Below are positions 42,885 through 52,342 of a DNA stretch of 64,000 bases, one piece after another. This stretch comes from Myxococcales bacterium (lineage in GTDB: Bacteria > Myxococcota_A > Bradymonadia > UBA7976 > UBA1532), in assembly GCA_020633435.1 (NCBI GenBank), contig JACKDP010000006.1:1-64000 (forward strand), given 5' to 3'. The notes beneath the pieces are model-generated. The model made no database searches, was not told where the DNA came from, and worked only from the letters and a program-made list of their open reading frames with translations. Made by a program: the position numbers and the translations under genes. Position 1 is the first letter of the stretch, and every line of letters begins with the position of its first letter.

Positions 42885-44417
42885 TCAGTGGATCAGGGCG
42901 GCGGTCCTGGCGAGAACGGGCTCGGACCTTCGGGACCCTGCACTACGGCGGGGTGGATACTGAAGCGGCCCGTGCGCTCTCTGGTCCTGCCTGCTGAAGG
43001 CTCTGCCACAGGAGGTAGGCGAGACTCTTCTGAGCGACATGCCGACGGGAATCGCACTCTGTGGGAGACGAGCTGGCCCGTTCGCCGAGGTCATTGGGGC
43101 TGATCTGAGATGCACGGGCATCGCCGGTTTGAATGAGAAGGTGGAAGAGGTGGTTGGTGAGGGCACCTGCCTGGCAGGCGCCATGCCCGGCCAACCCTGC
43201 TGCTGGTAGAGCTGGAAGGCGGCGTCGTCGCGTTTCGCTGTTTCCGGGCGACGAACAGCCGGACGAAGCCTGGCGTGCCCTCCCGGTACCCTGAGATGTG
43301 GAAGATGACTTTGTCGGTCAGCGGAGCGGCTCGGCCGCAACGAGGCGAAAGTAGGTGCACAGCATGCCACAGGACGTGGTAGTCGCTGGGAAGATAGCCA
43401 TCCGCGGCGGCCAGCCCGCGATGCGAGGGTGGAAGTCTCCCGCCGCCAGACGGTGCGAGATGGGTCGTCAGGCGTTGCTGGGCCCAGGTCTGATCGATCC
43501 ACTGGGTCTGGGCTGGCCAGGCCGTACTCTGGCGAGCAAAGAGTTCAAGACGATCTGAAGCCCAATATCGCCGCCAGCCGGTAGCGTGGAGCGGCTGGGC
43601 AACCCGGTGTGGAGCGGATGACTTCGAGGGCGCCGCCGGAGCAGGTGGGTACCGTACCCAGTGAAGCCAGCATGCCAACCGACGTCCGCTGGTCAGTGTC
43701 AGCCACGTACCCGTACTTAAGCGCGGCAGCATACCAGCTCCGCAGCCGCATTCGACGAGCCAGTGCACTCATCTCTGCTGGGCCCAGGTCAGCCGGTACG
43801 AGAACGCCAGGGAGCATGAGGCCCACAGAGGGACATGCATCTATAGGGCCATGGTTCAACACCCCCCGTTCCGACCAGTCGAAGGTCGACAGTTGTCCGG
43901 GCATGCTGCTGAGCATCTGGTCCGGTGGCGAGGATCAGGGCGCGCATCGGTCGTACCCTGCTGGTGGGCGACGCGGAACGCGTGATCGGCGGGCGTGTGG
44001 CTGCCCGGAGGTGCTGCACCCGGCGGTGAGGTCGTTGCCGCGGGCCCCACGCGGGCGAGGGCGCAGCCGGCGAAGGGCCCCAACGTGGGTCAGCGGTGGC
44101 GTCGGTGCGGGGGCCGCCGAAGGTGAACTGGTGCACGCCCAGCAGCCAGCCCAGATGGCGAGGGCCGGGGCTCGATGGCGGGGCTGGCCTGATCTCGCCG
44201 GGGCACGAGGCCGGGCGTCGACGAAGATGTTGAGTAGCGGCTGACGCAGGTGGTGGGCGCCAGCGCGATGGTGGTGGGTAAAGGTTCGCGGTGACGGCTG
44301 CCGCGCAGGCCGCCCTACGTCCATCGGGGCGGGCTGGGCGCCGGGCGGTGGCTCGCAGGGCTCGATGGCCCAGGCCGGCGTGCACAGCACGAGGGGGAGG
44401 AGGAGGTGTCTGCCCAT
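42885..44417 (-). pseudogene. Broken secreted-protein gene upstream of the degenerate Rhs
   Basis: ATG 44417 encodes MGRHLLLPLVLCTPAWAIEP, a convincing signal peptide. Coding character then continues on the minus strand through several frames, for example LLGVHQFTFGGPRTDATADP, then LPGVLVPADLGPAEMSALAR and SWYAAALKYGYVADTDQRTS, then DKVIFHISGYREGTPGFVRL, to a stop at 42885. An intact gene of about 510 residues is implied. The family is not recognised. Indel density resembles that of the broken duplicate at 34-37.8 kb. Confidence 0.5.
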
Positions 44418-44538
44418 TGCCACTTCGTTCAGCCGCCGCACCCTGCTCTGTGCTGCGTCTTGAGCAGAGTCAGTGAAGGGGAGACTGGGTGTCAATGGGG
44501 AATTCGGGGGCGATGGGAGGTGCCTGCTGGCGCCCGGC

Positions 44539-44588
44539 TTCGGCCGGATCCGCGGCGGCGGGCGCCTATGGGGCTGCTGCCGCGGGCG
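44539..44588 (+). repeat. Scar of the 32.3-32.85 kb membrane gene at the island's right border
   Basis: 44539-44555 matches 32381-32397 (ttcggccggatccgcgg), and the following bases to 44588 match about 32804-32842, apart from CT at 44566-44567 in place of TG. This is the small membrane gene with ~406 bp deleted across a cgcgg microhomology. The pseudouridine synthase stop codon lies inside the scar. Confidence 0.7.
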
Positions 44589-45477
44589 TCATGCCGGAGC
44601 GTAGGTCGGCCGGGGGCGGCGCCTCGACGCGGTAGCGGCGGCCGGCGTGGTCGAAGGCCAGGGAGAAGGCGTGCAGGAGGGTGCGGTCGGGGTCGCCCGG
44701 CGCCCAGGTGGGGCCATAGAGGGTGTCGCCCGCGATGGGGTGGCCGATGGCGGCCAGGTGCACGCGGATCTGGTGGGTGCGGCCGGTGCGCGGGCGGGCC
44801 TCGACGAGGTCGGCGTCGAGGGGGCGGAAGGCGGTGAAGCTGTCGACGCCCTCGTCGCCGGGGCTCCCGAGGGTGAACTGGCTGTGGCTGGGATGCAGGA
44901 CGCGCCGCATGGGCCCCTCGACGTCGCGCGGGGCGGCCAGGGGCGGGCGCACGACGGCGTGGTAGACCTTCTCGACCGTGGCGGCGCGGAAGCCGGCGTG
45001 CAGGGCGCCGGCCACGCGGCCGGGGGCTGAGAGGAGCAGCACGCCGCTCGTCTCGCGGTCCAGTCGGTGGGCGGCGATGAGGTGGCGGCCGAGCAGCCGG
45101 GCGACCTGGGCCTCGACCGAGAGCGTCGCCGTGGCCCGCGAGCCCTGGGTGCATAGCCACGCGGGCTTGGCGACGGCGACGACGTCGCCCAGGTCGAGCA
45201 GGATGTCTTCTTCAGTGATTTCAGGGGGTTCGGGTTCGGTGGTGAAGGCGTAGACGGTGGCGCGGGCGCCGGCGGACGCGGCCTGGCCGGCCCAGCGGTG
45301 GCGGTCGATCCAGAGGCCCTGGTGGCGCAGCAGGGCGTCCCAGGCGGCGGCGTCGAGCGCCGCCTCGGCGCAGAGCCAGGCTTGGAGGGCGGTCGGGCCC
45401 AGATCCGTGGGGGCCAGGCCCTGCCACTTGCGGACGGGCGGGTCGAGGCGGGCGGCGGCGGGGCTGCGGCGCGTCAC
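44566..45477 (-). CDS. RluA-family pseudouridine synthase
   Basis: 303 residues. The catalytic motif HRLDRETSG is at 137-145 with Asp140 as the nucleophile, preceded by VVAVAKPAWLCTQGS and followed by GRTHQIRVHLAAIGHPIAGD, the family's C-terminal signature. It isomerises uridine in rRNA or tRNA; the site cannot be assigned. The N-terminal ~90 residues are a shortened S4-like or linker region. The last residues (TPAAAAP) and the TAG stop are encoded by the scar of the membrane gene, so the natural C-terminus has been altered at the island border. The start overlaps the upstream gene's stop by 4 bp. Confidence 0.85.
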   Translation of the reverse strand: MTRRSPAAARLDPPVRKWQGLAPTDLGPTALQAWLCAEAALDAAAWDALLRHQGLWIDRHRWAGQAASAGARATVYAFTTEPEPPEITEEDILLDLGDVVAVAKPAWLCTQGSRATATLSVEAQVARLLGRHLIAAHRLDRETSGVLLLSAPGRVAGALHAGFRAATVEKVYHAVVRPPLAAPRDVEGPMRRVLHPSHSQFTLGSPGDEGVDSFTAFRPLDADLVEARPRTGRTHQIRVHLAAIGHPIAGDTLYGPTWAPGDPDRTLLHAFSLAFDHAGRRYRVEAPPPADLRSGMTPAAAAP

Positions 45478-46577
45478 CGGGTGCGCATGCGCAGGAGCTG
45501 GACCATGGCGTAGCCGTGGTCGCTGATGGGGGCCAGCTCGAGCCCGCCCAGGTAGCCCTGGTGGAACATGAGATCGGCCGGATCGAGGACGCCCGGGGTG
45601 CCGGCGTCGGCGTCGATGAGGCCCACATGATCCCAGGTGCGGCCCGTGAGGGCGCGGCCGCCGTAGTCGATGACCATGACGTCGCCGGGCTGGACGTCGG
45701 CGCCGAAGCGCAGGGTGACGGGCTCGCCCTTGCCCTCGGGCGTGAGGGCGTAGAAGCCGTCGGGCTCCAGGAGCAGCCGCGGCGAGACGACGCGGGCGTG
45801 GGTGTAGAGGCCCGAGACGCTGGTGTAGGGCAGGGGGTGGCCAGCCTTGCGGAAGGCCGCGATGAGGACGTCGGCGCAGTCGGCGCCCTGGTGGCGCTCG
45901 GCCTGGTGGCTCTTGCCCTGGCCGGCCGAGCCGAAGACGTTGGGCACGTTGAAGAGCGAGGTGAGCCAGCCGCGGACGTCGTCGCCCCGGCGGACGCTGA
46001 GGCGGAAGACGCGCGTCGAGATGCCGCCGCGGATGACGTCGGTGGCGCCGGGGCTCTCCACCCGGCCGCCCGGCGCGTCGATGGCGACGGCGTAGCGGAC
46101 GGTGCCCAACCCCTTGTTTCGCTTGAGCTTCGGGTCGAGGGGGCGGGCCTCGGCGACCGTCAGGACGGGGCCGGCGTCGGGCAGGGGCGTCTGGGTGTAC
46201 TCCAGGGTGTCATGGCCGAGCCACTGGCCGTGGCGGGGGCCGAAGAGGACGGAGTTGGAGTAGGCGGGGTTGCCGAAGTTCGGGTACGGCGTGGCGACGT
46301 GGTGCTGGCGCGGCTCGACGAGGGACCAGGTGACGGGGAAGTCGAGCGGGGCGATGCGGGTGGCCGGCACCCGGCGGCCGGCGATGCGCAGGGCGGGAGC
46401 AGCGGTGTAGTACCGGGGGCCGTCCTGCAGCACGGCGTAGAGGTGGACGGGCTCGCCCTGCCGCGACTCGATGGGGCCCTCCCGGGCGGGGGCGTCGCCG
46501 ACGCTGGCCACGACGAAGGCGCGGGGGGCGGCGTGGGCGGTGCTCACGAGGAGCGCGGTGAGGGCGAGGAGGCGCAT
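45474..46577 (-). CDS. Secreted cysteine-hydrolase-like protein
   Basis: 367 residues with a signal peptide (MRLLALTALLVSTAHAAPRA) from ATG 46577. The C-terminal half holds GADCADVLIAAFRKAGHPLP and later PGDVMVIDYGGRAL and TWDHVGLIDADAG, a Cys...(D/G)D...H arrangement like NlpC/P60 or CHAP hydrolases that cleave peptidoglycan peptides or amide bonds. The N-terminal half is beta-rich. The gene overlaps the pseudouridine synthase start by 4 bp. Assignment to a specific hydrolase family is tentative. Confidence 0.65.
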   Translation of the reverse strand: MRLLALTALLVSTAHAAPRAFVVASVGDAPAREGPIESRQGEPVHLYAVLQDGPRYYTAAPALRIAGRRVPATRIAPLDFPVTWSLVEPRQHHVATPYPNFGNPAYSNSVLFGPRHGQWLGHDTLEYTQTPLPDAGPVLTVAEARPLDPKLKRNKGLGTVRYAVAIDAPGGRVESPGATDVIRGGISTRVFRLSVRRGDDVRGWLTSLFNVPNVFGSAGQGKSHQAERHQGADCADVLIAAFRKAGHPLPYTSVSGLYTHARVVSPRLLLEPDGFYALTPEGKGEPVTLRFGADVQPGDVMVIDYGGRALTGRTWDHVGLIDADAGTPGVLDPADLMFHQGYLGGLELAPISDHGYAMVQLLRMRTR

Positions 46578-46616
46578 GACAGCCTGCAACCCGGCGAGGC
46601 GCCTGGGGATTCCCGG

Positions 46617-48683
46617 CTACTCGGCCTTGGGGGCGCCGCCCTGCAGCCACTTGCGGTAGGCGTCGAGGGTGTAGGGGCGGCCCAGGAACTCCTCGACGAG
46701 CTGGCTGGCGTCCTTGGTGGCGCCCTGCTCCAGGATGATGTCGCGGTAGCGCTGCATGGGCGCCGGGTCGAGCAGGTTGGCCTCGAAGCGGGTGAAGAGG
46801 TCCTTCGCCATCACGAGGGACCACTGGTAGGTGTAGTAGCTGGAGCTGTAGCCGACGAGGTGCTCGAAGCTCGCGTAGACGTGGCTGTCGGGCACGCGGG
46901 GGTAGGGGCTGTACTTCCCGTAGATCTCGTCGGAGTAGGCGTCCAGGTCGAGCGTCTTCGGGTCGCGGTGGTGCACGTAGAAGCTGTAGGCCGCGTAGAA
47001 GACCTGCCGCATCACGGCCACGCCCTTGCCGAACTCGTCGGCCGTCTTCATGCGCTGCACCAGATCGGCGGGGATGGGCTCGCCCGTCTCGGCGTGCTTC
47101 GCGAAGCGCTGCAGGACGGGGGCGGACCAGGCCCACTCCTCCAGGAGCTGGGACGGCGTCTCGACGAAGTCCCACTCGACACCCATGCCGGCCTGGCTCG
47201 ACCAGCGCGACCTGTTCGCGAGCAGGTGGTGAATCAAGTGCCCGAACTCATGGAAGAAAGTGGTGACCTCCTCGTGCTGCATGAGGGCGTCGCCGTCCTT
47301 GGGATCGGGGAAGTTGCAGACCAGCGTGGCCATGGGGACGCGGCCGCTGGAGAGGCCCACCTGCAGCGGGAACATGGCCGCGTGCTTGTACTTGCCATCC
47401 CGGGGGTGCATGTCCAGGTAGAAGCGGCCGACGCGCTGGTCGCCCTTGTAGAGGGTGTAGGCCTCGACCGAGGCGTGCCAGACGGCGGCGTCCTTCACGG
47501 GCTCGAAGCGCAGGCCGAAGAGCTCGCCGTAGAGGTCGAAGATGCCCTGCTTGACCTTGGGGTAGCTGAAGTAGGGGCGGACCTGGCGGCCGTCGAAGGC
47601 GTACTGCTCCTCGCGGACCTTGGCGGCGTAGTAGAAGCGATCCCAGACCTCGATGCGCTCGGCCTTGGGATCGTCCTTGCGCTTGCGGACCAGCAGCTCC
47701 TTCAAGTCGGCCTCGGCGCGGGGGCGGACGGCGGCGGCCACCTCCTGGATGAAAGCGTCCACGCGCTCGGCCGTCTTCACCATCTTGTCTTCGGCCTGGT
47801 AGGCGGCCCAGGTGGGGTAGCCCAGGAGGCCCACGTACTCGGCGCGGCGGGCGAGGAGGTCGGCCATGACCTGCTTGTTCGCGGGGTAGCCGCGGTTCTC
47901 GAAGGCCAGGTAGAGGGCGGCGCGCTGGCCGGCGTCCTCGGCGTAGGTCTCGAAGGGGAAGAAGTCGGGGTAGTCCGTCGTGATGCGGATCTTGCCGCCC
48001 TCGCCGGGGGCGTGGGCCTTGATGTAGTCGTCGGGCAGGCCCTTGAGGGCGGTGGCGTCGGCCAGCTCGATGAAGCGGACGTCCTCGCGCAGGTTCTTCG
48101 AGTAGTCCTGGCTGAGCTGGACCATCTCGGCGTTGAGGGCCGCGAGGCGCGTGCGGGTGGCCTCGTCCTTGTCCACGCCCGAGCGACGGAAGTCGCGCAG
48201 CAGGCGCTCGCCGAAGCGGCGGTCGAGGGGCGCGGCGCCGTCCAGGGCGACGGCCGCGACGGCCTCGTAGAGCCCGCGGTCCAGGCCCACGTCGCTGTAG
48301 AACTTCTGGATGCGCTTCTCGCAGGCGTCGCCGGCGTCGCGCACGGCGGCGTCGGGGGACATCTGGGAGGTGATGCCGGTCAGGCCGTTGGTCGTGTCGA
48401 GGGCCAGGCTCATCTGGTCGAAGAGGGCCAGGGTGCCGTCGATGGTGCGCGGGGTGACGGCGTCCTTGATGCGGGCGCGGATGGACTCGGCGGCGTTGAG
48501 GGCCGCGTCGCAGGTCTCGCCCATGGCGGCGGCGCTCGCCCAGGCGGCCGGGGGGCCGGCCTCGGCGGTGGCGACGGGGCCCGCCGGCAGCGGGGGCAGG
48601 GCCGGCGCGGGCGGGGGCGTGGCGCCGCAGGCGGCGAGGAGGGCCGCCAGGGGCGTGGCGGCGAGGAGGGCGAGGCGAGACAT
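46617..48683 (-). CDS. M3-family (thimet/oligopeptidase) zinc metallopeptidase, lipoprotein
   Basis: 688 residues, the normal M3 length. MSRLALLAATPLAALLAACG has a lipobox Cys at 19, so it is exported and lipid-anchored. The zinc site HEFGH is at 478-482 in TTFFHEFGHLIHHLLANRSR, with the third ligand Glu about 25 residues later (VEWDFVETPSQLLEEWAW). Upstream FYLDMHPRDGKYKHAA and VCNFPDPKDG are typical of the thimet branch. It probably degrades short peptides in the periplasm or at the cell surface. A 39 bp spacer separates it from the next gene in the same direction. Confidence 0.88.
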   Translation of the reverse strand: MSRLALLAATPLAALLAACGATPPPAPALPPLPAGPVATAEAGPPAAWASAAAMGETCDAALNAAESIRARIKDAVTPRTIDGTLALFDQMSLALDTTNGLTGITSQMSPDAAVRDAGDACEKRIQKFYSDVGLDRGLYEAVAAVALDGAAPLDRRFGERLLRDFRRSGVDKDEATRTRLAALNAEMVQLSQDYSKNLREDVRFIELADATALKGLPDDYIKAHAPGEGGKIRITTDYPDFFPFETYAEDAGQRAALYLAFENRGYPANKQVMADLLARRAEYVGLLGYPTWAAYQAEDKMVKTAERVDAFIQEVAAAVRPRAEADLKELLVRKRKDDPKAERIEVWDRFYYAAKVREEQYAFDGRQVRPYFSYPKVKQGIFDLYGELFGLRFEPVKDAAVWHASVEAYTLYKGDQRVGRFYLDMHPRDGKYKHAAMFPLQVGLSSGRVPMATLVCNFPDPKDGDALMQHEEVTTFFHEFGHLIHHLLANRSRWSSQAGMGVEWDFVETPSQLLEEWAWSAPVLQRFAKHAETGEPIPADLVQRMKTADEFGKGVAVMRQVFYAAYSFYVHHRDPKTLDLDAYSDEIYGKYSPYPRVPDSHVYASFEHLVGYSSSYYTYQWSLVMAKDLFTRFEANLLDPAPMQRYRDIILEQGATKDASQLVEEFLGRPYTLDAYRKWLQGGAPKAE

Positions 48684-48832
48684 GGGCGGGCTCCGCTCGA
48701 AAGTACCCGGGCGAGCTAGCAGACGGGGCGGGATATCTCAAGTCTTTCCGCGCGGTTGTGGGCATGAGGCGGTGCCCCGTTGCGCGCTCGGGGCGGGCCG
48801 CCCACCCTGGCGGGGCACGACGGGAGGCCGAG

Positions 48833-49543
48833 ATGGGGACGATGGGGCGAGGCCTGGCGCTGGTCGCGCTGCTGGCGGGGCCGGCGGCGGCCGAGCAGTT
48901 CGAGCTGGAGCTGGGGGTGCGGGTCGAGGGGCTGGCGTTTGATGAGGGCATCGAGTTTCGGTGCACCTGCGACCCGGAGGAGGATCCGGGCTGCGACACC
49001 GATCCGGGCTTCTGTCAGGACGCCCGGCTGGAGCAGCCGATGGAGGGCTACATGATCGGCGCCCTGGCCGGGGGCCAGATGCGGTCGCGGTGGCTCGGCG
49101 GGGGCCTGCGGGTGGTGGCGTCGGCGGGCAGCTTCTCGCCGCAGGACCCGGATCCGGGGGTCAAGGACGAGGGCGTGCTGCTGACCCAGATCGTCGCCGA
49201 GCTGCGGGTGGAGGCCCACGCGGCGCTGGGGCCCGCGGAGATCTTCGTGCAGGCGAGCCCGCGCTTCGGCGGGCTGTTCTACCTGGCGGAGGAGGGCGAC
49301 AGCCCCTCCAGCTTCGTGGCCGGTGTGCTGCTGACGGCCGGCCTGCGGTTCGGGGGGGACGAGCGCCGGGTGGGGGCCGAGGCGGGGGCCGTGGTGCACT
49401 CGTCGTTCGGCGGGTGGCTGGCCCAGGGCACCTACAACCTGGGGATGGACCCCCCGCATGACGAGCAGCCGCCGGTGCCCATCGACGACATCCCGGTGCC
49501 GGGCGAGGCGCCGGTGGAGGAGGGCGAGGCGCCCCCCGGCTGA
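48833..49543 (+). CDS. Secreted beta-rich hypothetical protein
   Basis: 236 residues from ATG 48833 (a second in-frame ATG at 48842 is possible). A signal peptide (MGRGLALVALLAGPAAAEQ) precedes alternating beta strands (FELELGVRVEGLAFDEG, YMIGALAGGQMRSRWLGGGL, LLTQIVAELRVEAHAAL, SFVAGVLLTAGLRFGG) suggestive of an outer-membrane barrel, with a Cys-rich insert (FRCTCDPEEDPGCDTDPGFC) near residue 45. It ends in an acidic Pro/Glu tail. Function unknown. Confidence 0.6.
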   Translation: MGTMGRGLALVALLAGPAAAEQFELELGVRVEGLAFDEGIEFRCTCDPEEDPGCDTDPGFCQDARLEQPMEGYMIGALAGGQMRSRWLGGGLRVVASAGSFSPQDPDPGVKDEGVLLTQIVAELRVEAHAALGPAEIFVQASPRFGGLFYLAEEGDSPSSFVAGVLLTAGLRFGGDERRVGAEAGAVVHSSFGGWLAQGTYNLGMDPPHDEQPPVPIDDIPVPGEAPVEEGEAPPG

Positions 49544-49610
49544 GGGGCGCTTGCGGCGAGCGGGCGGCTGTGGGAAGGTCCGCCCGCTTTGGACCCGGGG
49601 GAGCGGAAAC

Positions 49611-50738
49611 ATGCGCAAGCATTGGCGATTGGTGGCCTGGCTGGGCCTCGTGCTGGGGGCCGCGGGCTGCGGCGAGGCGGGGGACGAGCCGGAGGCCGCG
49701 GCGGCCGAGGGGCCGACGTCCAAGGCCGAGGCGGCGGAGGCCGTCGACACCGGCAAGGCCGACTGGAGCTTCGACCTGTGCGAGCGCCGCGGCTGGTACG
49801 GTGACGGGGAGTGCGACTGGTTCTGCCCGCAGCGCGATCCCGACTGCGACCTGCCGCCGCTGGGCCCCGAGCCGGCCGGGCAGCCCACGAAGTACCCGGT
49901 CGTCCTGGCCCATGGCTTCGACGCCAGCCCCTCGAACCGCTGGGGCTTCTACCAGCTCGTCGAGGCGCTCGAGGCGGACGGCCACACCATCATCGTGGCC
50001 GAGGTGCCGCCCTACCAGGGGGTGCGCCAGCGGGCGGCCTACCTGGCGCGCTTCCTGGACGAGGCCCTGGAGACGCATGACAAGGTGAACCTGCTCGCGC
50101 ACTCGATGGGCGGGCTCGACAGCCGCTACGTCGTGTCGGCCCTCGGGTACGGCGACCGCGTCGCGTCCGTGACGACCATCTCGACGCCGCACCACGGCTC
50201 GGGGGTGGCGGATGTGCTGCTCGGCGTGCTGCCCGGGGTGACCGACGACCTGGTCAACGCCCTGGCGGCCCTGTGGGGGCGCACCTACAGCGACGTCTCG
50301 GACGACGCCGATCTGCGGCAGGCGCTGGTGGACATCTCGGAGGACGCGACGCCCGCGTTCAACGACGAAGTGCCGGATGTGGAGGGGGTCTTCTACCAGT
50401 CGTGGGCGGGCGTGAGCAGCGTGTTCGGCATCTTGAACCCCAAGGACGTGGGGGCCTGCGAGGGCAAGCTGCTGCGCCACCCCGGCACGGCCGACAAGAT
50501 GGACGCCACGCTGGTGCCCATGGCCGGCTTCGTGGCCCATGGCGCGAAGCTGCTGCCCAACGACGGCATGGTCACCGTCGAGAGCGCGAAGTGGGGCCTC
50601 TTCCGGGGCTGCATCCCCGCCGACCACCTGGACGAGGTGGGCCAGGTGAAGGATGACGGCGCCGACCCTCACACCGGCTTCGATCACGTCCGCTTCTACC
50701 GCGGCGTCGTCTTCGATCTGGCCGCCCGCGGCTTCTGA
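49611..50738 (+). CDS. Secreted lipase (alpha/beta hydrolase, Pseudomonas LipA-like)
   Basis: 375 residues. MRKHWRLVAWLGLVLGAAGC is a lipoprotein signal; a short Cys-rich module (GDGECDWFCPQRDPDC) precedes the catalytic domain. KYPVVLAHGFDASPSNRWGF gives the oxyanion HGF, LLAHSMGGLDSRYV the nucleophile Ser165, NDGMVTVESAKWG the Asp region, and TGFDHVRFYRG the C-terminal His. Layout and motifs match class I bacterial triacylglycerol lipases. No lipase-specific foldase gene is next to it. The start is ATG 49611. Confidence 0.82.
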   Translation: MRKHWRLVAWLGLVLGAAGCGEAGDEPEAAAAEGPTSKAEAAEAVDTGKADWSFDLCERRGWYGDGECDWFCPQRDPDCDLPPLGPEPAGQPTKYPVVLAHGFDASPSNRWGFYQLVEALEADGHTIIVAEVPPYQGVRQRAAYLARFLDEALETHDKVNLLAHSMGGLDSRYVVSALGYGDRVASVTTISTPHHGSGVADVLLGVLPGVTDDLVNALAALWGRTYSDVSDDADLRQALVDISEDATPAFNDEVPDVEGVFYQSWAGVSSVFGILNPKDVGACEGKLLRHPGTADKMDATLVPMAGFVAHGAKLLPNDGMVTVESAKWGLFRGCIPADHLDEVGQVKDDGADPHTGFDHVRFYRGVVFDLAARGF

Positions 50739-50741
50739 GCC

Positions 50742-51170
50742 ATGGACCTGCGGGTCGACGGCGCGCCGGTCGAGCCGCGGCGCTTCGGCGTGCGGGAGCT
50801 GGGCTACGGGCAGCCCGTCCGCCTCGTCCCGACCTGGCCGTATGTGCTGCGGGTGCCGTGGCCCCGGTTCTGGGCGGCGGCGGCGCCCGCCACCCTCGAC
50901 ATGATCCTCGACACCTTCGACGACGATGACCCCACGTTCGCCTGGATCGTCGCCGGGTGGGATCGGGGCGTCGAGCTGGCCCCCCAGGTCGAGGCCCGGC
51001 GGGGCTTCGTGCTGCGCCTGGTGGCCGAGCTGCTGTCCCAGGACGTCCTCTTCGCGCTCTTCCCCGGCCCTTGGGACGACCTGGCCTACGCGGCCAATGA
51101 TCTCGCGGACTTGCACCTCGACGGGGACGACGTGGTGCTGCGGGGCGAGGCCTACGCGGCGCGGCGATAG
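50742..51170 (+). CDS. Small hypothetical protein
   Basis: 142 residues, 3 nt after the lipase stop and co-directional, so probably co-transcribed. No signal peptide. Recognisable elements are PRFWAAAAPATLDMILDTFD and WDRGVELAPQVEARRG, mixed helix and strand. No family recognised; it might assist or inhibit the lipase in the cytoplasm, but nothing in the sequence shows this. Confidence 0.5.
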   Translation: MDLRVDGAPVEPRRFGVRELGYGQPVRLVPTWPYVLRVPWPRFWAAAAPATLDMILDTFDDDDPTFAWIVAGWDRGVELAPQVEARRGFVLRLVAELLSQDVLFALFPGPWDDLAYAANDLADLHLDGDDVVLRGEAYAARR

Positions 51171-51235
51171 GGGGCGGGGACTTTACCGCCGGCCCGCCGC
51201 GTTTCATGCTCCCGACCAGCCAGACGGAGGGACGC

Positions 51236-52339
51236 ATGCGCACGGGGTTCGTGGGGTGGCGGGGCATGGTGGGCTCGGTGCTCCGCCAGCGGATGCTCGC
51301 CGAGGGCGACTTCACCGGGCTGGATCCGGTCTTCTTCTCGACGTCGGCGGCCGGCGGCGCTGCGCCGGATGTGGGGCAGGGGCCGGCCACGCTGCTGCGC
51401 GCCGACGACGTGGCCGCGCTCGCTGGCATGGACGTCATCCTCACCTGCCAGGGCGGGGACTGGACGCACGCGATGTACCCGCGGCTGCGGGCCGCGGGCT
51501 GGGACGGCGTGTTCATCGACGCGTCGAGCGCGCTGCGGACGGCGGACGAGGCGACGCTGGTGCTCGATCCCGTCAACCGGCCGGTCATCGACGCGGCCCT
51601 GGCGGCGGGCTGCCGCACGTTCGTGGGGCCCAACTGCACCGTCAGCCTGATGCTGATGGGGCTCGTCGGGCTCTTCCGGGCCGGGCTGGTGGAGTGGGTC
51701 AGCACGATGACCTACCAGGCCGCGTCGGGCGCGGGGGCGGCGGCCATGCGCGAGCTGGTGGCGCAGATGGTGGCCCTGGGGCAGGCCACGGCCGGCCTGG
51801 ATCCCGCGGGCGACATCCTGGATCTGGACGCCGTGGTGAGCGCGACGCTGGCCAGCGAGGGGCTGCCCACCCAGGTGTTCCAGGCGCCGCTGGCGGGCAG
51901 CGCCATCCCGTGGGTGGACCGCCTGGTGGACGGCGGCCAGACCCGCGAGGAGTGGAAGGGCGGCTACGAAGCCAACAAGATCATGGGGTTGCGGCCGCCG
52001 GTGCCGGTGGATGGGATCTGCGTGCGCATCGGCGCCATGCGCTGCCACGCCCAGGCCGTGACCATCAAGCTGACGGAGGCCGTGCCGCTGGCGACGCTGG
52101 AGCGCCTCATCGCGGAGGCGCACCCGTGGGTCGACGTGGTGCCCAACACGCCCGAGGCGACGCGGGCGCAGCTCACCCCGGCGGCGACGGCGGGATCGCT
52201 GCGGGTGCCCGTCGGGCGCCTGCGGCCCCTGGCCATGGGCCCCGAGTACCTGACGGCGTTCACGGTGGGCGATCAGCTCTTGTGGGGGGCCGCGGAGCCG
52301 CTGCGCCGGATGCTGGCCATCCTGCGGGGGCGGCTGTAG
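51236..52339 (+). CDS. asd: Aspartate-semialdehyde dehydrogenase
   Basis: 367 residues, the length of the gammaproteobacterial-type enzyme. It reduces aspartyl phosphate to aspartate semialdehyde with NADPH on the way to lysine, diaminopimelate, methionine and threonine. GFVGWRGMVGSVL is the NADP loop, GPNCTVSLMLMGL holds the catalytic Cys134, and EEWKGGYEANKIMG and RIGAMRCHAQAVTIKL supply substrate-binding Arg and the active-site His. The start is ATG 51236; a longer frame to 51206 lacks support. Convergent with the copper oxidase gene (3 nt). Confidence 0.92.
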   Translation: MRTGFVGWRGMVGSVLRQRMLAEGDFTGLDPVFFSTSAAGGAAPDVGQGPATLLRADDVAALAGMDVILTCQGGDWTHAMYPRLRAAGWDGVFIDASSALRTADEATLVLDPVNRPVIDAALAAGCRTFVGPNCTVSLMLMGLVGLFRAGLVEWVSTMTYQAASGAGAAAMRELVAQMVALGQATAGLDPAGDILDLDAVVSATLASEGLPTQVFQAPLAGSAIPWVDRLVDGGQTREEWKGGYEANKIMGLRPPVPVDGICVRIGAMRCHAQAVTIKLTEAVPLATLERLIAEAHPWVDVVPNTPEATRAQLTPAATAGSLRVPVGRLRPLAMGPEYLTAFTVGDQLLWGAAEPLRRMLAILRGRL

Positions 52340-52342
52340 GGC

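Noticed and set aside
45516..48719. Plus-strand frame of 1067 codons
   Set aside because: Shadow of the cysteine-hydrolase-like and M3 peptidase genes; no signal, motif or ribosome site.
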